A stretch of 64,000 nucleotides of DNA from Streptomyces albireticuli (GTDB lineage: Bacteria > Actinomycetota > Actinomycetes > Streptomycetales > Streptomycetaceae). A program made the position numbers and the translations under genes. The notes beneath the pieces were generated by a model. It did no database searches, had not been told where the DNA came from, and was given only the letters and a program-made list of their open reading frames with translations. Positions 8,412-16,445 of this stretch are shown here, one piece after another; positions within the stretch are counted from its first letter, which is position 1, and each line of letters opens with the position of its first letter. Location of the stretch: assembly GCF_021228125.1 (NCBI RefSeq), contig NZ_JAJQQS010000011.1, positions 208,280-272,279 of the forward strand, written 5' to 3'.

Positions 8412-9521
8412 ATGACGCATTCGAATCCCCATGGGGCTTACCAGTCCCAAGGCCACCGCCGGGCCTCCCGCGCCAAACGATGGACCATCGTCGTGGCGTC
8501 CATAGCCGTGCTCGGGCTGATAACCGCCGGCGTCCTGAACTACTTCAAGATCGGCCCGTTCTCGGACAAGGGCAAGCCGGTCACCTTCGGCCAGGACGAG
8601 CCGAGCGGCGGCCAGGCCGGCGGCGCGAACGGCCCGCAGAAGGCGGACTCCAAGGTCCTGATGCCGACGGGCCCCAAGGCGGAGTTCAAGAACACCAGCA
8701 CCCTCTCGGACGGCACCCAGGTCGGCGTCACGACCCTGGAGGGCAAGAAGTCCGGCTTCAAGGGCAAGGTGTGGGTCTGGGCGCCCAAGGCGTACAACGA
8801 CCCGAAGTTCAAGGACCACGGCTTCCCGGTCCTCGTCGCGCTCCCCGGCGGCCCCGGCTTCCCCAACAACTACTGGATGGACGACGGCGGTCTGCACCTC
8901 GAGTCGTCGATCACCAAGTGGTACAACGAGGGCAAGGGCAAGCCGTTCCTCCTGGCCATGCCGGTCCTCAACCCGAAGCCGGACGACGGCGGCCTGTACT
9001 GGGACGGCAGTGACATCCCCGGCCAGCCGAAGATGGGCACCTGGCTCACCGAGGACGTCCCGGACCTGATGAAGGCCAACTTCCGCACGGTGAAGTCGCG
9101 CGACGGCTGGGCCTTCATGGGCTCCTCCTCCGGCGCCTTCGCCGGCCTCAAGGCCGTCCTGAAGCACCCGGACAAGTTCAAGGCCGTGATCGCCTCCGGC
9201 CCGGACATCGTCCCGGACTCCCCGCTGTGGAAGGGCCACGAGAAGGAGAAGAACGAGAACAACCCCGAGCTGCTGGCGAAGGACCTCATCGCCCGCAAGG
9301 GGCCGGACGTCTACCTCGCCTTCCAGTACGGGTCGAAGGAGAGCAGCGTCATCCCGCATGTGGACAAGTTCATCGCGACGTACGGCAACAAGGGGCCGGT
9401 GCACACCAACCTGCAGGTGATCCAGGGTGGTAGCCACAACGCGAAGACGTACATCCAGGGGATGGACGCGAGCAGCATGAAGTGGATCAGCGATCACATG
9501 GAGGGGCCGGTCGCGCCCTGA
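8412..9521 (+). CDS. Membrane-anchored or secreted alpha/beta-hydrolase (esterase D/mycolyltransferase-like)
   Basis: 369 residues, ATG start with GGAG upstream, divergent from the kinase gene. An N-terminal membrane segment (about residues 23-42) follows a basic stretch, so the enzyme is exported or anchored. The body matches the putative esterase family that includes antigen-85-like proteins: FPVLVALPGGPGF oxyanion region, a GSSSGAFAG nucleophile elbow and a late GGSHN that can supply the catalytic His. Lys-rich surface positions are unusually frequent for this genome. The substrate is unknown; a cell-envelope or lipid ester is plausible. Confidence 0.85.
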   Translation: MTHSNPHGAYQSQGHRRASRAKRWTIVVASIAVLGLITAGVLNYFKIGPFSDKGKPVTFGQDEPSGGQAGGANGPQKADSKVLMPTGPKAEFKNTSTLSDGTQVGVTTLEGKKSGFKGKVWVWAPKAYNDPKFKDHGFPVLVALPGGPGFPNNYWMDDGGLHLESSITKWYNEGKGKPFLLAMPVLNPKPDDGGLYWDGSDIPGQPKMGTWLTEDVPDLMKANFRTVKSRDGWAFMGSSSGAFAGLKAVLKHPDKFKAVIASGPDIVPDSPLWKGHEKEKNENNPELLAKDLIARKGPDVYLAFQYGSKESSVIPHVDKFIATYGNKGPVHTNLQVIQGGSHNAKTYIQGMDASSMKWISDHMEGPVAP

Positions 9522-9550
9522 TGTGACGCGGGGGGGGTGGGGCGGGTGGG

Positions 9551-9783
9551 GTGCCGCTGCGCGGGGCCTTTCCCCAGCCCCGCCCCTTCCCGCTGTGTCC
9601 GACGTGCGGCTCCGCCGCGTGGCGGGGGCAAGCCCCCGGACCCCCTTTCCGCGCTGACGCGCGGTGTCCTCAATCGCCGGACGGGCTGATTTTCAGCCCG
9701 TCCGGCGATTGAGGACCGGGGTCCGGGGCGGAGCCCCGGTTCGGGAAGGGGCGGGTAGGGGACAAAGCCCCGCGCAGCGGCAC
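9551..9783. repeat. Composite nested inverted repeat of a dispersed Streptomyces intergenic type
   Basis: Outer arms at 9551-9592 (begins gtgccgctgcgcggggc) and 9742-9783 (ends gccccgcgcagcggcac) are imperfect inverted copies about 42 bases long. Inside them, cccccggacccc near 9633 mirrors ggggtccgggg near 9718, and the centre is a perfect 24-bp hairpin. The whole unit is therefore a roughly 230-bp mirror-image element between two convergent genes. I recognise the central motif as one that recurs between genes in many Streptomyces genomes; copy number in this genome cannot be judged from the window. Confidence 0.85.
9666..9716. terminator. Perfect 24-bp hairpin with 3-base loop, probable bidirectional terminator
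   Basis: Arms at 9666-9689 and 9693-9716 are exactly complementary (caatcgccggacgggctga core) around a TTT loop. It lies between the convergent esterase and mqnA genes. No strong T-run follows, which is usual for actinobacterial terminators. Confidence 0.75.
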
Positions 9784-9871
9784 CCGCACCCGCACCCCCA
9801 CCCGCACAACCCCACGGCCCCGGCCCGGCCTGTTCCCCCGGGCCGGCCCGCCGTGCCCCGCCCCGGCCCCT

Positions 9872-10723
9872 TCAACGCCGCAGCAATTCCACCCGCACAT
9901 TCGCCGGGAACCCCGTCGTCGCCCCCGTCCGCCGCGCGAACTCCGTCACGCCCGCCAGCTGCTCCGGCCCGAAGCGGAAGTCCAGCGTCGTGAAGTAGCG
10001 CTCCAGCAGCTCCGCGTCGAAGGCCTCCCAGCGGGCCGCCTGCTCGGCCACCTTCCCGACCTCGTCCAGTGAGACGTCACGGGAGGCGAGGAACGCCTCG
10101 TGGACCTGGCGGACGATGTGCGGCTCCCGGGCCAGGTAGTCCCGGCGCACGGCCCACACCGCGAAGACGAACGGCAGCCCCGTCCACTCCTTCCACATCG
10201 CGCCCAGGTCGTGCACCTCCAGCCCCAGCCGGGGCGCGTCGTGCAGCGAGGCCCGCAGGGCGGCGTCGCCGATGAGGACGGCGGCGTCGGCCTCCTGCAT
10301 CATCAGGCTCAGATCGGGCGGGCAGGTGTAGTAGTCCGGCGTCACTCCGTACCGCTCCGCGAGGAGCAGCTGCGCGAGGCGTACGGACGTCCGCGAGGTG
10401 GAGCCGAGCGCGACCCGCGCCCCGTCCAGCTTGTCCAGCGGCAGCTGCGAGACGATCACACAGGACATCACCGGGCCGTCGCAGCCCACCGCGATGTCCG
10501 GCAGTGCGACGAGGTCCTCGGCGTTCCGCAGGAACTCGACCAGGGTGACCGGACCGATGTCCAGGTCGCCGCGGATCAGCCGCTCGCTGAGCTTCTCGGG
10601 GGTGTCCTTGGTGAGGTCCAGGTCGAGCAGCGTGCCGGTACGGGCGAGCCCCCAGTAGAGGGGAAGACAGTTGAGGAACTGGATGTGGCCGACGCGGGGG
10701 CGGGCTGAGGCTGAATTGTCCAC
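9872..10723 (-). CDS. mqnA: Chorismate dehydratase (menaquinone biosynthesis)
   Basis: 283 residues. MqnA dehydrates chorismate to 3-enolpyruvoylbenzoate, the entry step of the futalosine route. The fold is that of periplasmic-binding proteins but cytoplasmic; the N-terminal VGHIQFLNCLPLYWGL and the DIGPVTLVEFLRN and LGSTSRTSVRLAQLLL segments are family signatures. The start at 10723 is a GTG; an ATG two bases upstream is out of frame. No obvious Shine-Dalgarno lies close, so the start is fairly but not fully certain. It stands alone, not in an operon with mqnC or mqnE. Confidence 0.95.
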   Translation of the reverse strand: MDNSASARPRVGHIQFLNCLPLYWGLARTGTLLDLDLTKDTPEKLSERLIRGDLDIGPVTLVEFLRNAEDLVALPDIAVGCDGPVMSCVIVSQLPLDKLDGARVALGSTSRTSVRLAQLLLAERYGVTPDYYTCPPDLSLMMQEADAAVLIGDAALRASLHDAPRLGLEVHDLGAMWKEWTGLPFVFAVWAVRRDYLAREPHIVRQVHEAFLASRDVSLDEVGKVAEQAARWEAFDAELLERYFTTLDFRFGPEQLAGVTEFARRTGATTGFPANVRVELLRR

Positions 10724-11032
10724 ATCCGGAGGCTAGCCCCGGGCGGCGGGGTCCGCCGCGCGGGGGTGCGCGGCGCGGGAGCGGGCGGCGCGGGAGCGGG
10801 CGGCCGACGGCCCGGCAGAGGGCCGGTCGTGGGACGGGCCCGGGCCTCTTCCCCGACGGCTCCGGGACCAGCCCGGAAGCACCCCGGGGGCGCGGGTCCG
10901 GGGGCGGTCCGGAAGCGGCTCGGAAGCCGTCCGGAACCGGTCCCGCGACCGGCTCTACAACCGGTGCCCGACCGTCGATCTTTTCCGGCCCGGAGAGCGG
11001 GAAAACCATCCGACAGCGTGATCTTCGACTCT

Positions 11033-11061
11033 TTCCCAGTGAGAACCTCGCGTGCTAGGCT
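11033..11061 (+). promoter_or_regulatory. Candidate promoter of the cold-shock gene
   Basis: TAGGCT at 11056-11061 is a good -10 for the principal sigma factor, with a weak TTCCCA at 11033-11038 spaced 17 bases. If used, the leader before the cold-shock gene would be about 125 bases and include the hairpin at 11099. The upstream stretch 10724-11032 is very GC-rich and shows no gene. Confidence 0.4.
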
Positions 11062-11098
11062 CGCCGCAAGTTGCAGTTTGGTTTCCCTTGCAGTACAG

Positions 11099-11130
11099 AG
11101 CCTGCGGAGCATGTGACCCCGCAGGCTTTT
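11099..11130 (+). promoter_or_regulatory. Hairpin with U-tract in the cold-shock leader, possible attenuator
   Basis: Arms agcctgcgg (11099-11107) and ccgcaggct (11119-11127) are perfectly complementary with an 11-base loop, followed by TTT. This looks like a small intrinsic terminator placed inside the untranslated leader, 66 bases before the cold-shock start codon. It could act as an attenuator or temperature-sensitive element. Confidence 0.55.
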
Positions 11131-11192
11131 GTAGTTTTCAGACTTCTCGCAGGTTCTGGAGCAGGGCAACCCTTTGGCCCAAGGAGGGCTTT

Positions 11193-11396
11193 ATGGCTAC
11201 CGGAACCGTGAAGTGGTTCAACGCTGAAAAGGGCTTTGGCTTCATCGCCCAGGACGGCGGGGGCCCCGACGTCTTCGTCCACTACTCCGCGATCAACGCT
11301 GCTGGCTTCCGCTCCCTCGAGGAGAACCAGCACGTGACCTTCGACGTCACGCAGGGCCCGAAGGGCCCGCAGGCGGAGAACGTCACCCCGCAGTAG
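11193..11396 (+). CDS. Cold-shock domain protein (CspA family)
   Basis: 67 residues, the standard CspA length. Both RNP motifs are intact: KGFGFI and DVFVHYSAI. It binds single-stranded RNA/DNA as a chaperone or antiterminator. The ribosome binding site AAGGAGG at 11181-11187 is near perfect, suggesting very high expression. The leader is long and carries a hairpin; a strong terminator follows the gene. Confidence 0.97.
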   Translation: MATGTVKWFNAEKGFGFIAQDGGGPDVFVHYSAINAAGFRSLEENQHVTFDVTQGPKGPQAENVTPQ

Positions 11397-11466
11397 TCAC
11401 CCCACCGGATCGTCATGATCCGGTGGAGCTGCCGCACCGACCGATCGCGGTCGCTTGCTGTACCCA

Positions 11467-11518
11467 AGGAGCCCTGCCCCCCGCCTTCTCCGGCGAAGTG
11501 GCAGGGCTCCTGCTTTTT
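11467..11518 (+). terminator. Rho-independent terminator of the cold-shock gene
   Basis: Arms aggagccctgcc (11467-11478) and ggcagggctcct (11500-11511) are exactly complementary, followed by gcttttt. It also faces the end of the acyl-CoA ligase gene and may work in both directions. Confidence 0.9.
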
Positions 11519-11564
11519 CACTTCCTGTTCGCCCGGCTTTCACTTAAACGTGAAATCCTGACGC

Positions 11565-13736
11565 TTATTTATCACTTCTGATCGAACCGTGTGAGTAGAG
11601 GGCGTCTATCTCGCTCGCGTAGCGTTCGGAGATCACCGCCCGGCGCACTTTCAGGGTGGGCGTCAATGATCCGTCGGCCACCGTGAAGTCGCCGTCGATA
11701 ATCGCGAACGCGCGAATCCGGGCGGGCCCGGAGAGCTGCGCGTTCGCCACGTCGACCGCCTCCTGGCACAACGTCCGTACGGCAGGGTGTCCGGCCGGCC
11801 GGGACAGGGGTGCCAGGCCCTCGCGCTCCGCCCACGCGGCGATCTCCTCGGCGTCCAGCGTGAGCAGCGCGACCGGGTACGGCCGCCGGTCCCCGATCAT
11901 GATCGCCCGGGAGATCCAGCGTGACTGCTGGAGAGCGAACTCGACCGGCGCGGGCGCGAGGTTCTTCCCGCCCGAGGTGATGACGAGGTCCTTCTTCCGG
12001 CCGGTGATCTTCAGGAAGCCGTCACCGTCGAAGGCCCCCACGTCGCCGGTGTGCAGCCAGCCGTCCGGGTCCAGCACCCCGGCGGTCGCCTCCGGGGCCC
12101 CGTGGTAGCCGGCGAAGATCCCCGGGCCGCGGGCCAGCACCTCGCCGTCCTCGGCTATCCGCACCTCGCAGCAGTCCACCGGCCTGCCCACCGTCCCGGG
12201 CCGCAGCCCGCCCGGGTGGCTGATCGTGATCACCCCGCTCGACTCCGTCATGCCGTAACCCTCGAAGACCGGGATGCCGCAGGCCCGCAGGAACTCCATG
12301 GCACGCGGGGCGATCGGCGCGGCCCCGGTGATCGCCACCCGCAGCCGGCCGCCGAAGGCCGCCCGGACGGGCGCGAAGAGGTTCTCGTCCGCCTCCCTCC
12401 AGGCCGTGAGCAGCGCGCCGCCGGGTTCCGCGCCCCGGGCGCGCAGCTCGGCGACCTCCAGGCCGGTGCGTATCGCCGCGTCGAAGCGGGCCCGCGCCTC
12501 GGGCCCCCGGGACTCGGCCGCCGACAGCACCCCCGCGTGGACCTTCTCGAAGAGCCGGGGCACGGAGGGCAGATGCGTCGGGCGGACCTCGGGCAGCTCG
12601 GCGATGACGTCCCGGACGCTGCCGCCGAAGTAGCAGAGCGTGCGGCCCTGGACGAGCGACGACTGCTGGGCGAGCTGGGCGAAGACATGGGCGAGCGGGA
12701 GGTAGAGGTAGAGGACGTCGCCCTCCTCGCTGCCCAGTAACGCGGCGGAGGCGTCGTCGACGACGGCGAGGTTGGCGTGCGTGAGCCGGCAGCCCTTGGG
12801 CGGGCCGGTGGTGCCGGAGGTGTAGACGAGGGAACACAGGTCCTCGGGCGCCCGGGACGCGGCCCGCGCGAGCAGCTCCTCGACCGGCGCGGGGTCGGGC
12901 AGCGCGTCCAGAACGAGGGCGGCGGTGTCGCGCGAGCCGGAGGAGAAGGCGTCACCGCCGGCCACGCCCCGGGCGGCCGCGCCGTCACCGCGCGGGCCCT
13001 GGGCGAACGCGCCCCCGCCGATGCCCGGGACGGCCGGACCCCCGTCACGCGCACCCTGGTCGAACGCGCCGCCCACCCCGCCGTCGCGGACGGCCGGGCC
13101 GCCGCCACGAGCGCCCTGACCGAACGCGCCCCCGTCACGCACACCCTGGTCGAACGCGCCGCCCACCCCGCCGTCGCGGACGGTCGGGCCGCCGCCACGA
13201 GCGTCCTGACCGAACACGCCCCCGTCACGCACACCCTGGACGATCGCGTCGCCGCCCTCGCCCGGGGCACCCGCCCCCTCCCTCTCCCCCTCCTCCATCA
13301 GCACCACGTGCCGCAGTTCCGGCAGCTTCGCCCTGACCGCCGTCACCCGCTCCGCCTGCGCGGCGTCCTCGCAGATCACCACCGACGCCGCCGAGTCGGC
13401 CAGCACCCAGACCAGCTCCTCCTCCCCCGCCGTGGGGTAGACCGGCACGATCACCGCCCCCGCGGCCAGCGCCCCGAAGTACGCGCGGGTCCACTCCGGC
13501 CGGGTCTCGGCGAGGATCGCCACCCGGTCGTCGGGCCGCACCCCCAGCGCCAGGAGCCCGCACCCCACCGCCCGTACGGACTCGCGCAGGGCCGTGTAGC
13601 CGACATCGGTCCAGCCCCGGCCGCCGCCCTCCCCGCCCCCGCCGCGGGACCGGAACCGCAAGGCCGGTGCCCCGCCGTACCGTTCGGCGGCCCACTCCGT
13701 GAGAACCGCGAGCGTGCGGGGTCGTTGCCGCGACAT
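11565..13736 (-). CDS. Long-chain fatty-acid-CoA ligase (AMP-forming, FadD15-like) with Gly-rich repeat insertion
   Basis: 723 residues. The start at 13736 has GGAGG five bases upstream and gives MSRQRPRTLAVLTEWAAE; an earlier in-frame TTG is unlikely. The adenylate-forming domain has SLVYTSGTTGPPKGCRLTH, EGYGMTE, DGWLHTGDVG and GRKKDLVITSGGKN. It activates long-chain fatty acids to acyl-CoA, probably as a soluble or membrane-peripheral enzyme. A glycine-rich insertion of roughly 125 residues (about 150-275), encoded by a 90-bp tandem repeat, sits before the ATP-binding loop where homologues have a short loop. Codon 333 is a rare TTA (12738-12740), so translation should depend on the bldA tRNA. 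It is divergent from an AraC regulator. Confidence 0.95.
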   Translation of the reverse strand: MSRQRPRTLAVLTEWAAERYGGAPALRFRSRGGGGEGGGRGWTDVGYTALRESVRAVGCGLLALGVRPDDRVAILAETRPEWTRAYFGALAAGAVIVPVYPTAGEEELVWVLADSAASVVICEDAAQAERVTAVRAKLPELRHVVLMEEGEREGAGAPGEGGDAIVQGVRDGGVFGQDARGGGPTVRDGGVGGAFDQGVRDGGAFGQGARGGGPAVRDGGVGGAFDQGARDGGPAVPGIGGGAFAQGPRGDGAAARGVAGGDAFSSGSRDTAALVLDALPDPAPVEELLARAASRAPEDLCSLVYTSGTTGPPKGCRLTHANLAVVDDASAALLGSEEGDVLYLYLPLAHVFAQLAQQSSLVQGRTLCYFGGSVRDVIAELPEVRPTHLPSVPRLFEKVHAGVLSAAESRGPEARARFDAAIRTGLEVAELRARGAEPGGALLTAWREADENLFAPVRAAFGGRLRVAITGAAPIAPRAMEFLRACGIPVFEGYGMTESSGVITISHPGGLRPGTVGRPVDCCEVRIAEDGEVLARGPGIFAGYHGAPEATAGVLDPDGWLHTGDVGAFDGDGFLKITGRKKDLVITSGGKNLAPAPVEFALQQSRWISRAIMIGDRRPYPVALLTLDAEEIAAWAEREGLAPLSRPAGHPAVRTLCQEAVDVANAQLSGPARIRAFAIIDGDFTVADGSLTPTLKVRRAVISERYASEIDALYSHGSIRSDK
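13041..13240. repeat. 90-bp tandem repeat inside the acyl-CoA ligase gene
   Basis: The sequence cgaacgcgccgcccaccccg recurs at 13061 and 13151, and cccgtcacgc at 13041, 13131 and 13221, giving a 90-base period (30 codons) over about 2.2 copies with few mismatches. It keeps the reading frame and encodes Gly/Arg/Asp-rich units such as GGVGGAFDQG. Confidence 0.9.
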
Positions 13737-13761
13737 GACGCCTCCCAAAAAGCTCGAAACT

Positions 13762-13785
13762 CAAGCCTGTCCGGCCATTGAGGAC
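13762..13785. repeat. Solo degenerate arm of the dispersed intergenic repeat
   Basis: caagcctgtccggccattgaggac differs at only a few positions from the right arm of the perfect hairpin at 9693-9716. It is a single arm without its partner, in the 141-bp gap between the divergent acyl-CoA ligase and AraC genes. Confidence 0.7.
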
Positions 13786-13877
13786 ATCCATGACGCTAAG
13801 AACCCGGTCAGACATTCGACATGACCGGAACCGTCAGCACCGCTGACCCCAACGCTCAACCGGGCTAACGTCGTCGC

Positions 13878-14924
13878 ATGAGCCGTCGCACGATCACCGT
13901 GCACTACGTGCGAGCCGCCCTCGGCGGCGCCCGCCGCCTCGGCATCGACACCGTGCCCCTGCTCCAGGGCGCGCGGATCCCCCCGCTGCTCGTCGGCGAC
14001 GACCGGGGCCGGGTCACCCCCGAGCAGTTCGCCCGGCTGGTCACCGCCCTGCGCCGGGCCACCCGCGACGAGTTCCTGGGGCTCGGCGCGGCGCCCAGCC
14101 GCCGCGGCACCTTCGCCATGATGTGCTACGCCTGCGTCGCCTGCCGGGACCTCGGCGCCGCCCTGGAGCGGGGCGCCCGCTTCTACGGGCTGTTCCCCGG
14201 CGGCCCGGACCTCGCGCTCGAACACACCGAGGGCGAGGCGGTGTTCGCCGTCCGCAGCGATCTGCGCGGCTTCGCCGAGGGCCGGTTCCTCACCGAGAGC
14301 CTGGTCGTCATCTGGCACCGGCTGGCCAGCTGGCTGATCGGCCGGCGGATCCCGCTGCGCTGGGCCGAGTTCGCCTATCCGGCGCCCCCGTACGCGAGCG
14401 AGTACGACCAGCTGTTCGGCTGCCCGGTGCGGTTCGGCGCCCGGCGGACGGGCACCGGGTTCGACCCGCGCTGGCTGGCCGCGCCCGTCGTCCAGGACGA
14501 GACGGCCCTGGAGGAGCTGCTGCGGCGGGCGCCCGCCGAACTGCTGAGCCGCCGGGAGTACGGGACGACCGTCGCGGAGCAGGTACGGCGTTCACTCGTT
14601 CTGGCGATGCGCGAGGGGCGGACCGCCCGGCTGCCGGAGGTGTCCCAGCTGGCGTCGCTGCTCGCGGTGAGCCCCGCGACGCTGCGCCGCCGGCTTCGCG
14701 AGGAGGGCACCTCGTACCGGCGGCTGACGGACCAGGTGCGGCAGGAAGCCGCGGTCAGCAGCCTGCTGGAGGGCCGGGAGCCGATCGCGGAGCTCGCGGC
14801 GCGGCTGGGGTTCTCCGAGGACACCGCCTTCCACCGGGCCTTCCGCCGCTGGACGGGCACCACGCCGGGCGCCTACCGGCTGCTGGAGGAGAGCGGCCGG
14901 GGGCGGCAGGGTCAGCAAAGCTGA
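13878..14924 (+). CDS. AraC-family transcriptional regulator
   Basis: 348 residues. The N-terminal two thirds match the arabinose-binding-like domain found in OruR/ArgR-type AraC proteins (HYVRAALGGARRLGIDTVPLLQ...FLGLGAAPSRRGTFAMMCYAC). The C-terminal 100 residues carry the double helix-turn-helix (SQLASLLAVSPATLRRRLREEGTSYRRL, then FSEDTAFHRAFRRWTGTTPGAYR). Position opposite the acyl-CoA ligase suggests it controls that gene, possibly sensing a fatty acid or acyl-CoA; this is inference. Confidence 0.93.
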   Translation: MSRRTITVHYVRAALGGARRLGIDTVPLLQGARIPPLLVGDDRGRVTPEQFARLVTALRRATRDEFLGLGAAPSRRGTFAMMCYACVACRDLGAALERGARFYGLFPGGPDLALEHTEGEAVFAVRSDLRGFAEGRFLTESLVVIWHRLASWLIGRRIPLRWAEFAYPAPPYASEYDQLFGCPVRFGARRTGTGFDPRWLAAPVVQDETALEELLRRAPAELLSRREYGTTVAEQVRRSLVLAMREGRTARLPEVSQLASLLAVSPATLRRRLREEGTSYRRLTDQVRQEAAVSSLLEGREPIAELAARLGFSEDTAFHRAFRRWTGTTPGAYRLLEESGRGRQGQQS

Positions 14925-15009
14925 GCTCCCCGGTCAGCTCCGGGCCCGTACCGCGGTCACTACGGTCGGCCTCTACTGACTCACCGCCACGGACAGTCGG
15001 GAGAGCCGT

Positions 15010-16170
15010 ATGCGCTTGCGATCCATCGCCCTCACCGCCGTCACCGCCCTGGCCGTCTCGCTCGGAGCGAGCACGGCCTCGGCCGGCACGCGCGCGGAGG
15101 CGGCGAAGTCCCCCGGGGACATCGTCAGCTCCGCCCCCACTTCCTTCCACCCGCTGCCCGGCCAGCCGACGAACACCAAGGCCTGGCACCTCACCTACCG
15201 CTCCACCACCGCCAAGGGCGCCCCGAACGTCGTCTCGGGCACCGTGATCGTGCCCCAGGACGGCAGAAAGGGCCCGCGCCCGCTCATCACCTACGCCGTG
15301 GGCACCGTGGGCCTGGGCGACCAGTGCGCGCCGTCGGCGGGCTTCCCGTACGGCACCACGCTGGAGGCCAACCTCATCCAGCTGCTCACGCTGCGGGGCT
15401 GGGCGGTCGCCGTGACCGACTACGAGGGCCTGGGCACCCCCGGCGAGCACACGTACACCGTCGGCCGGTCCGCGGGCCACGCCGTCCTCGACGCGGCGCG
15501 CGCGGCGCTGCGGCTGCCGGAGGCGGGCCTGTCCGAGGACGCGCCCGTCGGCATCATGGGCTACTCGCAGGGCGGCCAGGCCACCAGCTGGGCCGCCGAA
15601 CTGCACGACTCCTACGCCCCGGAGCTGAACCTCAAGGGCACGGCCACCGGCGGCGTCCCCGCCGACCTGCTCAAGACGGCCGACTACAACAACGGCGGCA
15701 TCGGCGCGGGCCTCGTCCTCATGGCGGCGGCCGGTCAGAACGCGGCCTACCCCGAGCTCGGCCTGGACCGCTACCTCAACGACAGGGGCCGCCACTTCAT
15801 CGCCCTGATGCGCGAGCGCTGCGTGGGGATCGAAGCGGCCGCCGGGCTCTTCAAGAAGATCTCCGACGTCACCGTCCGCAACCCGCTCTACGAGGCCGAC
15901 TGGCAGCGCGTCCTGCGCTCCTCCGACCTCGGCCGGCACGCCCCGGACCGGCCGGTCTACCTCTACCACGGCGTCATCGACGAGCTGATCCCGTACGAGA
16001 CCGGCAAGCGGCTGCGCGCGGACTGGTGCGGGAAGGGCGCCACCGTCCAGTGGAAGTCCCTGCCGCTCGGCGAGCACGTCCTCGGCGTGATCACGGAGTC
16101 GGTCCCCGCCGCGAACTGGCTCGCGGACCGCTTCGCCGGCAAGCCGGCGACCGGCAACTGCCAGGCGTAG
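15010..16170 (+). CDS. Secreted lipase (LIP family alpha/beta-hydrolase)
   Basis: 386 residues, ATG start. A Sec signal peptide is clear: RLRS, a hydrophobic core, then AxA cleavage near residue 25. The mature protein matches the secretory lipase family: TYAVGTVGLGDQCAPSAG near the oxyanion region, GYSQGG nucleophile motif with Ser186, and a late GVIDELIPYETG holding the acid and GEHVLG the His. It should hydrolyse extracellular lipid esters. A GC-rich hairpin at 16221-16239 may terminate it. Confidence 0.92.
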   Translation: MRLRSIALTAVTALAVSLGASTASAGTRAEAAKSPGDIVSSAPTSFHPLPGQPTNTKAWHLTYRSTTAKGAPNVVSGTVIVPQDGRKGPRPLITYAVGTVGLGDQCAPSAGFPYGTTLEANLIQLLTLRGWAVAVTDYEGLGTPGEHTYTVGRSAGHAVLDAARAALRLPEAGLSEDAPVGIMGYSQGGQATSWAAELHDSYAPELNLKGTATGGVPADLLKTADYNNGGIGAGLVLMAAAGQNAAYPELGLDRYLNDRGRHFIALMRERCVGIEAAAGLFKKISDVTVRNPLYEADWQRVLRSSDLGRHAPDRPVYLYHGVIDELIPYETGKRLRADWCGKGATVQWKSLPLGEHVLGVITESVPAANWLADRFAGKPATGNCQA

Positions 16171-16220
16171 CAAACGCCCGGCGGAACCCCGAACGCGCCG
16201 CGTCACACCCTCAGGGGCGT

Positions 16221-16239
16221 GGCGCGGCGCTTCCGCGCC
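16221..16239 (+). terminator. Possible terminator of the secreted lipase gene
   Basis: ggcgcgg and ccgcgcc arms with a five-base loop, 50 bases after the lipase stop. There is no U-tract, so confidence is low. Confidence 0.4.
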
Positions 16240-16445
16240 GCCCTCCGGGGAGGCCGGACGAGCCTCCGCCGGTCTGACCGGTTTCCGCCCCTCAGGCTGA
16301 CAACCCGGCCTTGAGCTAGTCCTTACGGCCGGTCCCGCTCTGCCCTTTTTGCCGATACGTGTACCGATGTGCCCGAAATAACTTCGGTGGTGTCGGGTCG
16401 CCGCACGGGCGGCACACACGGACTCCGTAAGGAGATCAGAGCCAA

